A stretch of 50,217 nt of DNA. Source: Didymodactylos carnosus. Its lineage: Eukaryota > Rotifera > Eurotatoria > Philodinida > Philodinidae. Every line of letters starts with the position of its first letter. Within the stretch, counting starts at the first letter, position 1. A program made the position numbers and the translations under genes. The stretch is taken from contig CAJNOQ010000451.1 of assembly GCA_905250885.1 (NCBI GenBank), positions 1 through 50,217 of the forward strand, written 5' to 3'. This document shows positions 1 to 12,809 of the stretch, piece after piece. The notes under the pieces were generated by a model, which was not told the origin of the DNA, ran no database searches, and saw nothing but the letters and a program-made list of their open reading frames with translations.

Positions 1-1779
1 TGTTTTTTTCAGAAATATCGAAAAATAAATACCCGTTTTATACCTCAAGTTATGCTTCTAAAAATTTATCTGTTACAGTTTCAGATGTGGAATTTTATGC
101 TCTTTCGAATGGCTATCTCGGATTTTTTCTGCAGTGTCATCGAGCTTTGGAAACTTGAAAAAATGGAAATTTTTCTTGGAAAGTTGCTATTTTTACCACA
201 TGTGCTTCATCCTCATATAACTCCGTTGCACGTCAGTTTAAGAAAATTGTTATGACATGTTTTTGTAGAGAATTCAATAAGGAATCTTTTGGAAAAAAAT
301 TTGGATCGATAGGATAAAAGCCGGCGGAGTTACATTCAAAATACGGGAGTGCGTTTATTTATGCGCCACCCGTTAGTCTTCTACACTTAAGATATGGGAA
401 TTTATAATTTTTTTTATTTGATCTATTCTCATTTTGCGTTTAAAGATGTATGAAGTAAGATGAAGTAATTATGATCAACGTTGTATATATTTTGTTTTTT
501 TCTAGTATTTTTGACATAGCCAAATCGTTTTTCATTGAAAAAACAAGAACGATGTTGAACAGGTAGATTGATCTCACCTTTGGTTTCATCCATTGATGTA
601 CTAATTATCTTAAAATTCATTAGCGTTAATTAATAGGAATTAATTTTCATATCAGTCAATTACCTAAGAGTTACTAATTAATTTTTGATTATATTCCAAT
701 TTAGTTCATCAAATGATTTTTATTGAAAAAATGCTCATTCAGTACCGTTTTTCTAGATTAAAAATGTTTTATGTCTGAAACACTAGAAAAAAAAAAAAAT
801 TGCACTATTGACTTTAATTGCCTCATCTTACTCTATATCGATAGCAAGTGTTGAAATATAATCTGTTCAACGATAGGTTGTTTGCTTTATGTTTTTGTGT
901 AATCTAAATATGGTCGATGTACACTGTCATCCGACGCTGTTAATCATCAATTCAGCATATTCAACTTATTATGTTCGAGAAGACAGATTTTTATATGACA
1001 TGACGACAGGTACGAAAAAAACCTTGTGTTGTTGTTTTAAAAGAGAGTATGAGATATTTTTTCTAAAAAAAATATATTGTACTATATTTTACAAATCATC
1101 ACGTCTTTCATTTATCTTATTTTGTCATCAAAGACAAAGAGAATGCTGTTATATCAGTGTATCACAGCTAAAGATAGTCATAATGTATCTTGAGGATAGG
1201 AAAAAGAATATATGTTTAAGATCACAGAATTCGAATAAAAAATCGTCAGATGTAGTTAGTTTAGTTATTCAGGGCTTATTATCTTCCAAAAGGGTAATAT
1301 GAAAATTTCTTATTAATATCGAAATACATCCTGTCTAAAATATGAGATGTTTTCGTGTGAATGAATCTCTCAAAATATTTCTTTAGACTTGAGATTTCCA
1401 GAAGTTGAAACTGTCATTATTTTAAACTCCATATCCGTGACCAGGCGAATGGGATGATTCAAGTCCCATTACATTCTTCTATAGATCATGGACTAAGGCA
1501 ATCAACATAAACAGATTGTCAAGGCTATTAGGTTAATGGAGTTCTCAGGGTTCAAAAATCAAACCTTTAAAGGGCAATGTCAAATCATTTGTCGGTCGAA
1601 ATATACTTTTTAATTGTAGTCTTGAATTTAGTTGCAGTAGGTTTCTCTAAAAGAGTTAAAAGAATAAATAGTATCAAATAATAATCAACGATTCGATTAT
1701 CAAGAAAAAGTTAGACATGAAAATAGAAAAATGCACGTATTGTACTACAGTAAGCAGAAATCATACGTTATACAGCTTA
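1..1779. other. AT-rich non-coding stretch, no gene recognised
   Basis: Short open frames are present, the longest at 889-1302 on the + strand (137 codons). Its translation is rich in Cys, Phe, Lys and Ile, resembles no family I know, and lacks supporting splice sites or conserved motifs. I see no RNA gene and no transposon protein. The stretch is best read as intergenic DNA. Confidence 0.5.
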
Positions 1780-2227
1780 CGAGGGGACGTCGCGAAGTGT
1801 CACATCGCTTTTTCAGCCAAACCTAGTGGGTTATAGGTTATCAGCTATGCTGAATCCGGATATTATAGTGATCGCTGTCCAGGAGCCCTCAGAGAGCGGA
1901 ATTTACAAGAAAAGTCCTAAATGTTCATCGTCAGCTAAAGCTACAGAAATAAAAAGAAATTAATTTAGGGTTTTACTTGTAAATTCTATAACTTTGCAAA
2001 GCCAGATCGTGTAGAGCTGGGTGATGCCTCATTTTAATCGGAAATTTGATGGCTACAATCGTTCCCTCGTTAAGAAAGGTTTTGATCACTTTTTAGAGTT
2101 TCTAGAAAACCGCCCTCTGAAGGTGCTTGGGCAACTACCACTATGATATTCAGATTTAGCATAGTTGATAACCTATAATCCACTAGGTTTGGCTGAAAAA
2201 TGATGTGACAGTTCGCGAGGTCCCACG
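1780..2227. mobile_element. Foldback (MITE-like) element, ~450 bp
   Basis: The two ends are long imperfect inverted repeats. The left arm (about 1780-1895) reappears reverse-complemented at about 2105-2227, sharing stretches such as CAGCCAAACCTAGTGG. The element begins CGAGGGGACGTCGCG and ends with the complementary CGCGAGGTCCCACG. Both sides are bordered by TTA (1777-1779 and 2228-2230), a possible 3-bp target duplication of the kind made by PIF/Harbinger-type transposases. There is no coding capacity, so it would be non-autonomous. The family assignment is inference. Confidence 0.75.
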
Positions 2228-3585
2228 TTAGAACAACTGATACATCGTTAAAATGTGCGCCGTATCAATCGTATCAGAATTTTACTCAGAACTTGGAGAA
2301 TGTTACAAAATATAATGTTAGTTCGGATACTTTCTTTTTCGATAAGAGGCAGATTATCTGTTGATAATTGACGATGACCTAGTAAAAATGAGAGAACTAT
2401 TTCTCGTATAATTCGTGTGTAGGATACTTTAGAATGATATAAAGAGTACAAATAGTGAGTGATACTCTTGACAAAACTGTTTTATCAATAAAATATACGT
2501 TCCTTGTTTTGTATCGTACAATTTTTAAATAATTAAAACCTATTTTAACCCATCCAGTTACATTTGACGACAAGTGTCTGATATAAAAATAAGTTGTTAA
2601 CTCTCTTTTTGTTTTATACAATCTTTTAATCTACATTGATTATATGATCAGATTTTTCTCGATTTTAAATGGAATTTTCTTATCTTGTTCTTTCTTCTCT
2701 CATTCAAATAGAAAATGATATACTTTTATCCGTAGCCCATACGTGTCTGGAAACATCTAAACATATATTGGAAACTTAATCTAAGTTCACCTTGCAACAT
2801 TTGCACGTATATCGATTCTAAATGCATGTACAACAACAATCTTTCATTCCTTTTAATATAACAGAGCAAAAAAAACGAAAGAATACACTCTAATCTGTTT
2901 TCTGGTTTTTGTTGCACACACATACCCATACACACACACATACACACACATACATGATAGTTAAAATAATGCGAATACTGTACATTTTGAAGAAGGAAAA
3001 AAAGTTTTCTCTATAATAATCTAAATTTTCTTTTCTTTTTCTCTGTTCCATTGTAACAAAAGATAAATGTTTGTTTTGTTCTAGCATATCTAAGATATTA
3101 AGTGATGATCAAATAAATATATCTTCAGCAAAAATAGAAGAAGACGTATTTAGGCATGAAATTTATGCATATTAATAAATAGAACGTACATTATTGGTGG
3201 GATTACAGATAAATCGAGAAAACTTCTGTTCATTCTCTCTATACAGACCTATTTTAGCATCTTATTTATTTTTACTACAGGATAATGTTGTCTCGCATAA
3301 TTATTCAGATCTTACGTTTCTGGGCTTCTAAAAGTTAAAAAAAGCTCTGAACTCTTACTTAAAATAGACTAGTAGCATTCTATACCGATAAATGTAGACC
3401 CAAGGCGCAGTATTCATCTTAAATCTCTCTGTTAGACTCAATTTTTCAATAATTAGTCTAATTAGTTCCATATACAAGCGGGTATATTTTTCTTTTTTTT
3501 TCATTTCTTACAGCCGGTGAATTAAGGTGTTTTTTTTGTGCTGGCGAGTGTAACTAACATACATTCTATTCTCTTTCTATTTCAG
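2228..3585. other. Intergenic/5' flank of the HSPA12-like gene
   Basis: No gene is recognised. The stretch contains a CA-rich microsatellite near 2919-2955, whose other strand produces spurious Met/Cys/Val-rich open frames. It ends in a pyrimidine-rich splice acceptor (AG at 3584-3585) only 11 nt before the start codon of the next gene, so an upstream untranslated exon or a trans-spliced leader is likely. Confidence 0.5.
2919..2955. repeat. CA-dinucleotide microsatellite (interrupted)
   Basis: A run of alternating CA units with occasional TA/CC interruptions is visible directly in the sequence. Confidence 0.8.
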
Positions 3586-3596
3586 AACAAAACTCC

Positions 3597-6500
3597 ATGA
3601 TGGATGGAATAGGTAGTAATATAGAGTCACGTCGTGAACATTCACGTATCATTAAAGACGAACGATTTGAAAGTGTTACAGAAAGAAATGAAGATTCACT
3701 CGCCGAATGTCTTGGTAGTATCGTTAGTAATGGACAATGTTCAGCAATCATATCTACATCTCCAAATTCATTATCTCCGAATCATCAGAATACTATAAAT
3801 ATTCCGTCACCAAACTCGTATTCATCGAGTGTAACAGCTATACAAAGTCATCCACATCATACATCATCAACATCAAATATAAACTCGACTTATCTCGGTA
3901 CGTCACCGAATAATAATATGTCGTCGTCGTCTATCGGTGGTCAAAAATTTAGCAATATATCGATAACAAATATAAATCCAAAATATCACAGTTATTATAA
4001 TCATCATAGTCCACAATCAACTCAGACCTCGCAGCGTTCACCAAAAAAATCTACAACGTACGAGGAAACGGGAAATAGTGGCGTATATTCTGTAAATCAT
4101 TCTGGAACAGTAATTTCTACTATAACACGTCCGACTAAACATCAGTTAAATACTTCACTTTCCAATTATCACTCGCATCATTCACATCCACAGAGACATA
4201 GTTCGGGAGATGACTCGGGCAATGAATCTCAGAATTTAATTAATTCAAATAATACATCTCATTTTGTCGTTGTGGCAATTGATTTTGGAACAACATTTAG
4301 TGGATATGCATTTGCTTTTACACGTGATGGTGGAGATATGATACATATGATGAGAAAATGGGAAGGTAAATAAATATATTGATTTAGATTGTAGACTCTC
4401 TCGGTTGAAATAGATTGACTTTTGGAATTTAAGTCGAAGTTGTGAATTATAATTTGAACTATTTTCTTACTTTCTAGGTGGTGATCCCGGTAAGTATTTT
4501 TTAATCTGTTTTAGGTGATTTACACAAATAACTTATTTTTACCTCTAAAGGAGTTATCAATCAAAAAACGCCAACAACAATATTATTAACGCCAGATGGT
4601 ACATTTCATTCATTCGGTTTTCTTGCACGAGATTTTTTCCATGATCTTGATCCAGATGAAGCAAAAAAGTGGCTCTATTTTGAAAAATTCAAAATGCATT
4701 TACATTACACACAGGTTAGTAAAATTTATAATCAATACTTTGCCATGTATAGTATTTGTAAAATTGTAATACTTAAATAACAATAAAAAGAAAAATCTAT
4801 TGAGATCAATGGAAAATCTGATTGTTGCAACCATAGGGAACGCGTGAATAAATGATATGTTATGACATTATACTTGATATTTTTTTCTGTCAACATTTAG
4901 TAATAATAAACATTCTGAAAGAATATTTGACACGATATAGACGTCATAAAATTACAAAAAACATCTTTTATAGATAGAAAAATCGTTTATAACAATGATA
5001 ATAAAGTGTCTCGTAACGAGTGATATGGTTACAGGAAAAAGTCATCTAGAATCATCTAACAACTATATGATGCCTTAAAGATTAACTATTTCTTGGTTCT
5101 TATACGTTCGTCATTATTCTCTAATGGTTACTAAAGTCATATTGATGAACTGATATTTGTATCATGAGCATGACGAATCAATTCGATTTGAGTTGATTGC
5201 TTGAACAAACTTTGAACTGGTAACATATTGATCAAAAAAAGTTATTCTTAAATATAACAGTATTATAAATTAATGTATTAGTTTTGAGGCAAATACTATA
5301 ACTCTATTTATTTGTTTATTTTTTTACGTTTTAATTATACATCTGTCTATACAAAGTGGAAAATCATTGATGTGAAGAGTGATCAGAGAGAAGAGAAAAA
5401 TGATGTATATTGCATGAAGGTGGTATGTGTGTCTGATTGGAAACATTATATAATAACACATATACTAATCGTATTACGTAAATCAGCTACTATTACACTT
5501 AATAATCACCGTATGAAAAAAAAATAACAGACTAAGTAAAATATGTAATTAATGTTATTTTTTCTTTTTCGTCTTTTTTTTTTTTGTTCTTTACTAAATA
5601 TAATACATTATTTTATTTTATTACAAATGAACAAAAACATTTATGATTTTTATTGTTCAGTTTAAATGACAGGATACTCTGCGGTCTATGAATGAAAAAC
5701 AATGAAGGTGACTTGGCAAATGAAAAACAGAAATAAACAGCTGCACTATTATTAAATACAGTTTTGTACAAAAAACATTCATAGAACTACACATACATAT
5801 ACACGCGAGAAGAGAGAAGGAGGGAAAAAGAATATGTATACGTAAACATAGATATTATATAATCTCATCTAAAAAGAGAGAATAAGAAGCTGCTGATAAA
5901 CAGTTGTATTTAAATGTCACATATAAGTGATTTATAACTGTTAGAAAGATACTTATTTGCTCTCTAATGGGAACTATGAACACTACTACGCTTGTGTTAA
6001 ATTATAGATTAGTATTTCCATTTGTTAGTTGATCTTTCATCATAATTAGAAATGATTTTCTAGATATCAATCAAAATAATATTTTATGTCGATTATGCTG
6101 AACTTGTACAGTAAAATAGTAAATTATACATGAAGGACACTTTCAGCAAGCAAATTAGTAGCTTTAAAGACATTTTTTATTAATATATCATATCAGATAA
6201 ATATCTTATTCAGATAATAAGTTCCAAAGCTAACCTCGTAATTCAATGAAGGCGAATATTTTTTGGATGTAATTTAACAGAGAAAATGAATATATCTTTT
6301 TAAAATTTATTTTTTTAGTGAATTAGAATAATTAGTTGACATCAATGGGAAATTGTTCAGTATAACCTCTGCTTATTGGTTACATAATAAAGTATATCTA
6401 TCATATTTCTGTGTATGATGTTTGAACTAGGCAATCAATATAAATCTTTCGTTGTGACATTCAGTCTGATAAATGTGTATATTCTATATATAAAATATAT

Positions 6501-9500
6501 ACCGTTTCATAAAATAAAATGTTTCATTAATCATATACAAGCAAAATAGAATTGTGCACATATATTCGTTATCTCTCCGAACAGAAAAAATTCGATTATA
6601 TTATAATAACTTGAAGTAAATCTATTGTTTCAGATACAAGAATCCAGCATAAAAGATAGATCAAAAGGCAAAATAAAAGTTTTCTGGATTAGAAATACTA
6701 AGTAAAATCATAGTTTTGTAGTCTCTCAGCGTATGAGAGTTTACATACAATACAGCTAAATGACAGTCAAATGATTTTATATAAACTGAAGCTTCGATTT
6801 TAGAGTATGACGTGTTAATTTCTATAATTTAATATTATTTTAATACTTTTATTCATGATTTTATTTAATAGGATTTGAATACTCAAACGTTGATAGCTGC
6901 GAGTAATGGACGAAAAGTGGCAGCATTAACAATTTTTACTCATGCACTAGGCTATTTTAAAGATCATGCATTGAGAGAACTAAGCGATCAATCGGGTACA
7001 AGATTCATGAATGAAGATGTGCGTTGGGTAATTACTGTACCAGCCATTTGGCGTCAACCGGCCAAACAATTTATGCGTGAAGCAGCTTATCAAGTCAGAA
7101 AATTTTTATACTAAAGTGAACTAAATTTTTTCTACTTTTTGTATTTAATCAGGCCGGAATAGCATCACGAGAATTTCCTGATCAATTATTAATTGCATTA
7201 GAACCAGAAGCTGCATCAATTTATATTCGAAAATTAAGAATGCATCAGTTTATGTCGGATGAACCATATACTCGTACAATAGTAAGACGTGATAATTTTC
7301 CATCATCATCATTTTCAGATCAATCGCCGGTGATTGCTGACTCAACAAAATGTGAGTATTTAATTTAGTATCTGAAAAATTATTTTGTTTTTTATTTTTA
7401 TTTTCATTATGAATTTTTAGTATCAAACGACCATGAATATCATAATAATAATAGTCAAACACTGGAATTAATGTTAGATAGAGGTACGTTACACTAAAGA
7501 AAAAGTTAGAGTTCAGCGACTCATATTTCTTTTGCGGATTGTCTAGGTATGCAAAAACAGCAATTGGTTTTTGTTAAGGTATTACTTGTTGTTGTACTTC
7601 TGTACTGTCGGTCTACGTTTTTTTAGTCGTACTATTTATCTTGTATATTAAGATGTTTAATTTTTATTCCAGGTACTCGTTATATGGTTGTTGATTGTGG
7701 TGGTGGAACTGTAGATATTACCGTTCATGAATTAGACAATAAATTAGGAACATTAAAAGAACTGTACAAAGCAACAGGTGGACCATTCGGTTCGGTTGGT
7801 AAGAATAAATTGACCATTATTAAGTTTGAATAATTTCAATATTAAATATATGTCTGTATTTAAGGTGTTGATCAAGAATTTGAGAAATTAATGCATACAA
7901 TATTTGGCATTGAAGTTATGGAAGAATTTAAAATGCGACGTCCAGCGGGTTATGTTGATTTAATGATTGCATTTGAAGCAAGAAAACGAACAGCGAGTCC
8001 ATATAAAAATAATCCATTAAACATATCATTACCATTTTCATTTATTGATTTTTATAAAAAAAAAAAGGTATGTAAATAATGTTTTCAACTCATTTTATCG
8101 TTATCTCATGCTTCTTTTTCTTCTAACCACACCTATGCATGAGCCACCGTATTTTTTTTAATTTTGTGCGTTTAAACAACAACGACGAAAAAATAGAACA
8201 AGCAGAAGAAGATCCACTTTTTGAACCAAAACTAGTAATCACATGCTACTAACCCATTAAAATAACCCTGCTTGATATTAGCCATTCAATAAAAGAAAAA
8301 AATTAAAAAAAAACGTATAATATGTCGTACATGTTGCTTTCTCTGCTTATGTGTGTGTCTTTTCCTTCTATAAGCAAAACCCTTTTTTATTATTTCATGG
8401 TGTTTTATTGCTAGTCGTTAGTCGGAATGCAAACTTTTTTAGTTATTAACGAGCTTACCTAGACACAATCCAGTAATGGCCTATTATGCCAAAATCAAGG
8501 TACTAAGTAAATTAAATGCATTTTTAAAATATCGTTGTTGGCACGAATATTGTACGTTAACAGATACATATTATATATTACAAAGTTAGATTATAAACTA
8601 TCTTGCTTATTCCCGTTTCATGCACATTAATCACATCGACTATAGTTTGAATTTTACACATGAATTGAATATTAGAGAAATCTAGCAATAAACATGCCCA
8701 TAGAAAGCAATGTGTGAAGAAAAAAATATATAATTAATATCATTATGAGAGCTGAATTGTTGTGATTTTAACCAATTAGAATTCTACTAGATAGCGAACA
8801 ACTGTTCTGTTTCAATCAAACAATTAGTCAATTCAATGCTCTCCTAATACTCGTCAGATTGGATGTTTATTGTCATACGAGAATTCTACTCTCTATAGTT
8901 AGCCAATACTTTGTAGGATTCGCACTTTAGAGAGATGACTGGTTGGTTTGCATCCGACGGCTAAGCAAGACTGCCGAGGAAACATTCGCAAGAGATCCAC
9001 CTCATTTTCAATGAACATACTTTTCGTCATGAACCATTTTGGTCTGTAGACCTTCCTTAGAAAGGCCTACAGAAATCCGATCTTTAGAGATTTCATAGAG
9101 CCGAATACAGTTTGTATACAGCCAGATTGTAAGCACATGGGACTACCTGTGCCAGTGGCCCATAAATAATGGATTAGGTTTATTTGGTTAATTGAGAGAC
9201 TAAAATAAAGTTTTAAGACGAAGTTTAAAGGTCTGTATTTGTGGCTTTCGAAAGATAATGAGTCAAAACTTTTGTGTAGTTCTTTGAGAACTTCTTTGAC
9301 AATTGGATCACTTATGAATGTTTCCTGTTGACTATATGGTGTTTCGTGCATGTTACATTTTAACGCATGAGAATCTAGTAATTAAATCATATTAACGTGT
9401 TGAAAAAGCGTGTCTGAGTGACGTTCCGTACACCATAATTGAGATGTGTGTTTTGTGCAGATTATATTTGTCATTGCTTGGGCTCTGATCCCTCTTAGGA

Positions 9501-10792
9501 CAGTTTTACTGACTGCTCCTTCAAAACATCTGAAACCAACAATTTTTTTGCTATTTATTGTGTCTAATGAAAATTCATTTGACTTCTACTTAGGGTTCAA
9601 CTGTTGAATCCGCTATTCGAAAAAGCAATGATCCCGAGATAAAATGGTCAACACAAGGCATGATGCGTTTAACTCCTGAAGCAATGAAACGTTTATTTCA
9701 ACCAACTGTTGATAAAATTAAAAGTTCTATTGGAGAAGTATTAAATAGTCCAAATGTACGAGGTAATATTAAAAAACAAACCCAACAGCAACTTTTATCT
9801 GACACCAAAAAAAGTTTCATATTTCTCATTTATCTAATGTTTTATTTGTAGGTATTCAATATCTTTTTCTTGTTGGCGGCTTTGCAGAATCACCAATTTT
9901 ACAACATGATATTAGAAGATCATTTTCATCCATCCTTAAAGGTATACAAATTTTTTAATCAGTAAAAGAATTTGATTCTATTTAATTTTTTTTTCTTCTC
10001 TTTCTTTTGTAGTAATTATACCGCAAGATGTATCACTTACAATTTTAAAAGGTATGTCTACAATAAAACATGCCTCTTTTCTAGCAAAATTGAAATTTTC
10101 ACTATTATCGAGAATATTTTTTATGTTTATGAGAATTGACTATGATTCAAAAGAAAAATGCCATTGAATAGAAGGGCTTAGAAAATGAATGAGAAATACT
10201 GCTGATTTTGTTTTCATCAAAGTCTACTACACCATTTTGTTTTATTAAAATCGGTGTCTTTGTATAACAGCATACATGAGTTTATGTTTCAGGAGCAGTA
10301 TTATTTGGTTTGGATCCGACTATTGTTAATGTTCGTCGTTCTCGTTTAACATATGGTGTATCGGTTTTAAATCGATTCATCGATGGTTTTCATTCATCCG
10401 AAAAGAAAATAATTAAAGATAATATTGAATGGTGTGCTGATATATTCGATAAGTTTGTACTTGTTGATCAATCGATAGGTTTAGGTGATACAGTAATTCG
10501 AAAATATACGCCAGCACGTTTTAATCAAGCTCAATGTATAATTAGTTTTTATTGTTCGGAAAGTGATAAACCTATGTACGTCACGGATTCTGGTGTGAGA
10601 AAAATTGGCACACTTGTATTAGATATGTTGTTACATGATGATAAAAAAATAAATGGCGGTGATACAACTACGCAACGTCGACGAGAAGTTCAAACACGAA
10701 TGGTATTTGGTGATACAGAGATAAAAGTGAGCGCATTAGATGTAACAACCGGAAAATGTGTTCGTGCCACAATTGATTTTTTGAATAAATAG
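3597..10792 (+). CDS. HSPA12: HSPA12A/B-like atypical HSP70 family protein
   Basis: Exons: 3597-4365, 4478-4489, 4551-4714, 6872-7093, 7153-7351, 7421-7483, 7673-7798, 7865-8067, 9594-9762, 9852-9941, 10013-10051 and 10293-10792. All junctions are GT-AG and in phase, giving 851 aa; vertebrate HSPA12A/B are about 675-690 aa. Residues 1-222 are a Ser/Asn/His/Thr-rich low-complexity extension. The ATPase fold then starts with phosphate-1 motif IDFGTTFSG (228-236), followed by [12 protein letters not shown], phosphate-2 motif [10 protein letters not shown] (482-491), [12 protein letters not shown] and the adenosine motif VGGFAE (650-655). The C-terminus [11 protein letters not shown] to DFLNK matches the family end. 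HSPA12 proteins are divergent cytosolic HSP70 relatives lacking a canonical substrate-binding domain; their client and exact role are poorly known. Introns 3 (2.16 kb) and 8 (1.53 kb) are long and the rest are short. Exon 2 is a 12-nt micro-exon. Additional 5' exons cannot be excluded, because a splice acceptor lies 11 nt before this ATG. Confidence 0.93.
4478..4489 (+). other. HSPA12: 12-nt micro-exon of the HSPA12-like gene
   Basis: The sequence GTGGTGATCCCG lies between acceptor CTAG (ends 4477) and donor GTAAGT (starts 4490). It joins exon 1 (ending GAAG) and exon 3 (starting GAGTT) in frame to give [13 protein letters not shown]. This is the conserved segment seen in animal HSPA12 proteins, so the micro-exon is needed to restore GGDPG. 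Confidence 0.88.
4715..6871 (+). other. Long intron 3 of the HSPA12-like gene
   Basis: This 2157-bp AT-rich intron runs from donor GTTAGT to acceptor AATAG. I see no transposon protein, RNA gene or strong palindrome in it; the small open frame at 5312-5527 has no recognisable content. Confidence 0.85.
8068..9593 (+). other. Long intron 8 of the HSPA12-like gene
   Basis: A 1526-bp intron from donor GTATGT to acceptor TTAG. The portion 8870-9500 is noticeably less AT-rich and carries a 94-codon antisense open frame (9067-9351) that I do not recognise; it could be an old repeat insertion. No conserved protein motif is visible. Confidence 0.8.
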
Positions 10793-12222
10793 ATTGATTT
10801 ATGTCAATTACATAGCTCTCTCTCTCTCTCTCAGGATGAATGAATACAATTTTTTGTTTTTGCTCGATAATAGAGCTAAAGCTATGAAAGAATGATTTTT
10901 TTCGTTTTTCTTGTTTTTTTTTGTTTGTATAACAGTCAAATAAGATCAGTAATTTATTCAGTAATTGAGAGAATAATCTAATGCACAATATCGATTGTAT
11001 TTTAAATAAGCATGTAGTTTCTCTGATCTGATGTGTTGTACATTTTGTTGCTTTTTTGTTGTTATAAATGAAAAAGAAATATACGTAGGCTCAACAAAAA
11101 ATATTGTTCAGCATGTTTCGTCCATGTTTTTTTTTGTTTTTTTTTTTTATAAAAGTTAATGTGTTGCTGTTCTGTCTTTTTTCTAACTTTAATTTATGTA
11201 TTTAGAACATTAATTCTTTTTGAAAAAAAAACTTTATGCATTTTTTTTGGATTTGTTTTTTGTAGAAAAAATATCTCTATAAACTCTACTTCTTTTATGT
11301 GTTCTTGTTTTTCTACTCACATACTTTTGTCATAAGTATGACATATACCCATATAAAACAATAAAACAGATAATAACTAAGTTAATATGGTAAAATAATT
11401 GATGAAAATATATATCTTGTATCGCTCACTGCTAAATACATTCATACGGATATAATAAAGTCTACAAAAAGGATGAATGGATGGGTTTCACTTATAATTC
11501 TCCCTTAATAATCAAAGATTAATATAACCAAGGTCTTTATTCTTGTCAAATAACAAATGCCACTATTGAAAGTGAAAAACAATTCGAAAAATGCGGAAAG
11601 TGTCGATGTTATTGTTGCTTGATTAAATACACAATAATTATTATGTATTGTTGTGTTTACCTCAGTGAATAGAGCAGTTGTACAGTAACATGCTATATGG
11701 CATTCGATAGATGATACTAACACTATAGAATAACAAATATTAATAACCCTCAGTATAGTGCTTCATCATCAGCAAAGCGTAATATTATTTTCTCTACGCT
11801 ACCGTCTAATAATTAAGTTTAATGATTTGTTTGTCTCTTATTTCGTATACTCTCATCGACATATAAATACTGTCGTTGAAGAATGCAGTGATGTCTATTT
11901 TGCATGTAGTCTATTAATACAATTGTCTCAAAATAAATAAACTAGGGATATATTTTTAGTTTCGAGAAATTGTAATTGAAAATAAAAGAAGTTAAGGCGA
12001 ATGAGAAGACTTACTGATCTAAAAGTTATTGCAATTGTGTATTTGCAATCTCGATGTGATTTATCCGCTATCATACGTTATGTACAATTTTAAAAGTAAA
12101 TGAAGAAAAAGATCTGATCTGATACGAAGAACTGTAGCAAAATGTGCGTTTATATCCACTGCATCTATAGTGAATGAGGTGGAATGCGGTTATGTTCCTG
12201 AATGGCTACCAAAAGTGGGCTC
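10793..12222. other. 3' flank and intergenic region
   Basis: It contains a CT microsatellite (10816-10832), many T-runs, and a candidate polyadenylation signal AATAAA at 11360-11365 for the HSPA12-like transcript. The short open frames here have no recognisable content. Confidence 0.5.
10816..10832. repeat. (CT)n microsatellite
   Basis: About 8.5 perfect CT units lie 24 nt after the HSPA12-like stop codon, probably within the 3' UTR. Confidence 0.85.
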
Positions 12223-12809
12223 GTTTAACTATAGCAGTTTATTGTTTCAAAGTCGCTTTTCGACGGATGTATTTCAAACAGTCTCAGATAGTGATTAGCC
12301 ATAAAGATTTAACACGTTTTCTTTGAATGTACCGTACCGTACTTCCAAATTTATCAACCTGTAAAACAGGAAAAATAGAATTTTTAAGTTTTACAATGAT
12401 TTGAACTTCTTTTGATTGAGTTAAGGATTTTTCAATCATGCATGAAAACAGTAGAAAATGGGCTATTTCATATAAAAATGTATTTTTAAAACAAAAAACA
12501 TTTCCGCCAGATTCGTAACGGTCGACAATCTACGTTCCAGATGTAATTAATTTCAGAAGCGATCACACGTCAAACTTCAGAACTTCAAGTCGTGGTTATC
12601 GAATGACGGCGATACTAAAAAATGCATCCACAATGATACTCTAAGACAGCCTCTCTTTTCTTTGCTGGTAACACTTTGAGGTATCTTCAAAATGCGGCTA
12701 GATTCTGATTTTGTTCATTGATAGTGACCTATCCTTTTCTTTCCCATGATTAAATCTAAAAATTTGGGATTGAAATTCATAGAGAAAACGTTACTTAAAT
12801 GACTGAATA
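12223..12809 (+). repeat. Dispersed repeat, copy A (uninterrupted)
   Basis: This ~587-bp sequence matches 20087-21254 in the same orientation over its whole length, apart from a 570-bp insertion in the other copy and scattered substitutions. Both begin near GTTTAACTATAGCAG / GTTTACCTATAGCAG and lose similarity soon after AATGACTG. No protein is recognisable in either copy. At 12602-12607 copy A carries a single AATGAC, the empty form of the insertion site filled in copy B. Confidence 0.9.

Noticed and set aside
889..1302. 137-codon open frame on the + strand
   Set aside because: The composition mirrors AT-rich DNA, no family motif is visible and no splice or context support exists.
7538..7580. 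Possible extra exon between HSPA12 exons 6 and 7 (after CTAG at 7549)
   Set aside because: Its phase does not fit the following exon, and joining 7483 to 7673 directly gives the conserved phosphate-2 region.
9067..9351. 94-codon minus-strand open frame inside HSPA12 intron 8
   Set aside because: No recognisable domain; it lies in a spliced-out intron. It could be an old repeat fragment but not a supported gene.
10668..10988. 106-codon minus-strand frame at the HSPA12 3' end
   Set aside because: It overlaps conserved HSPA12 coding sequence and a CT microsatellite in antisense; no domain.
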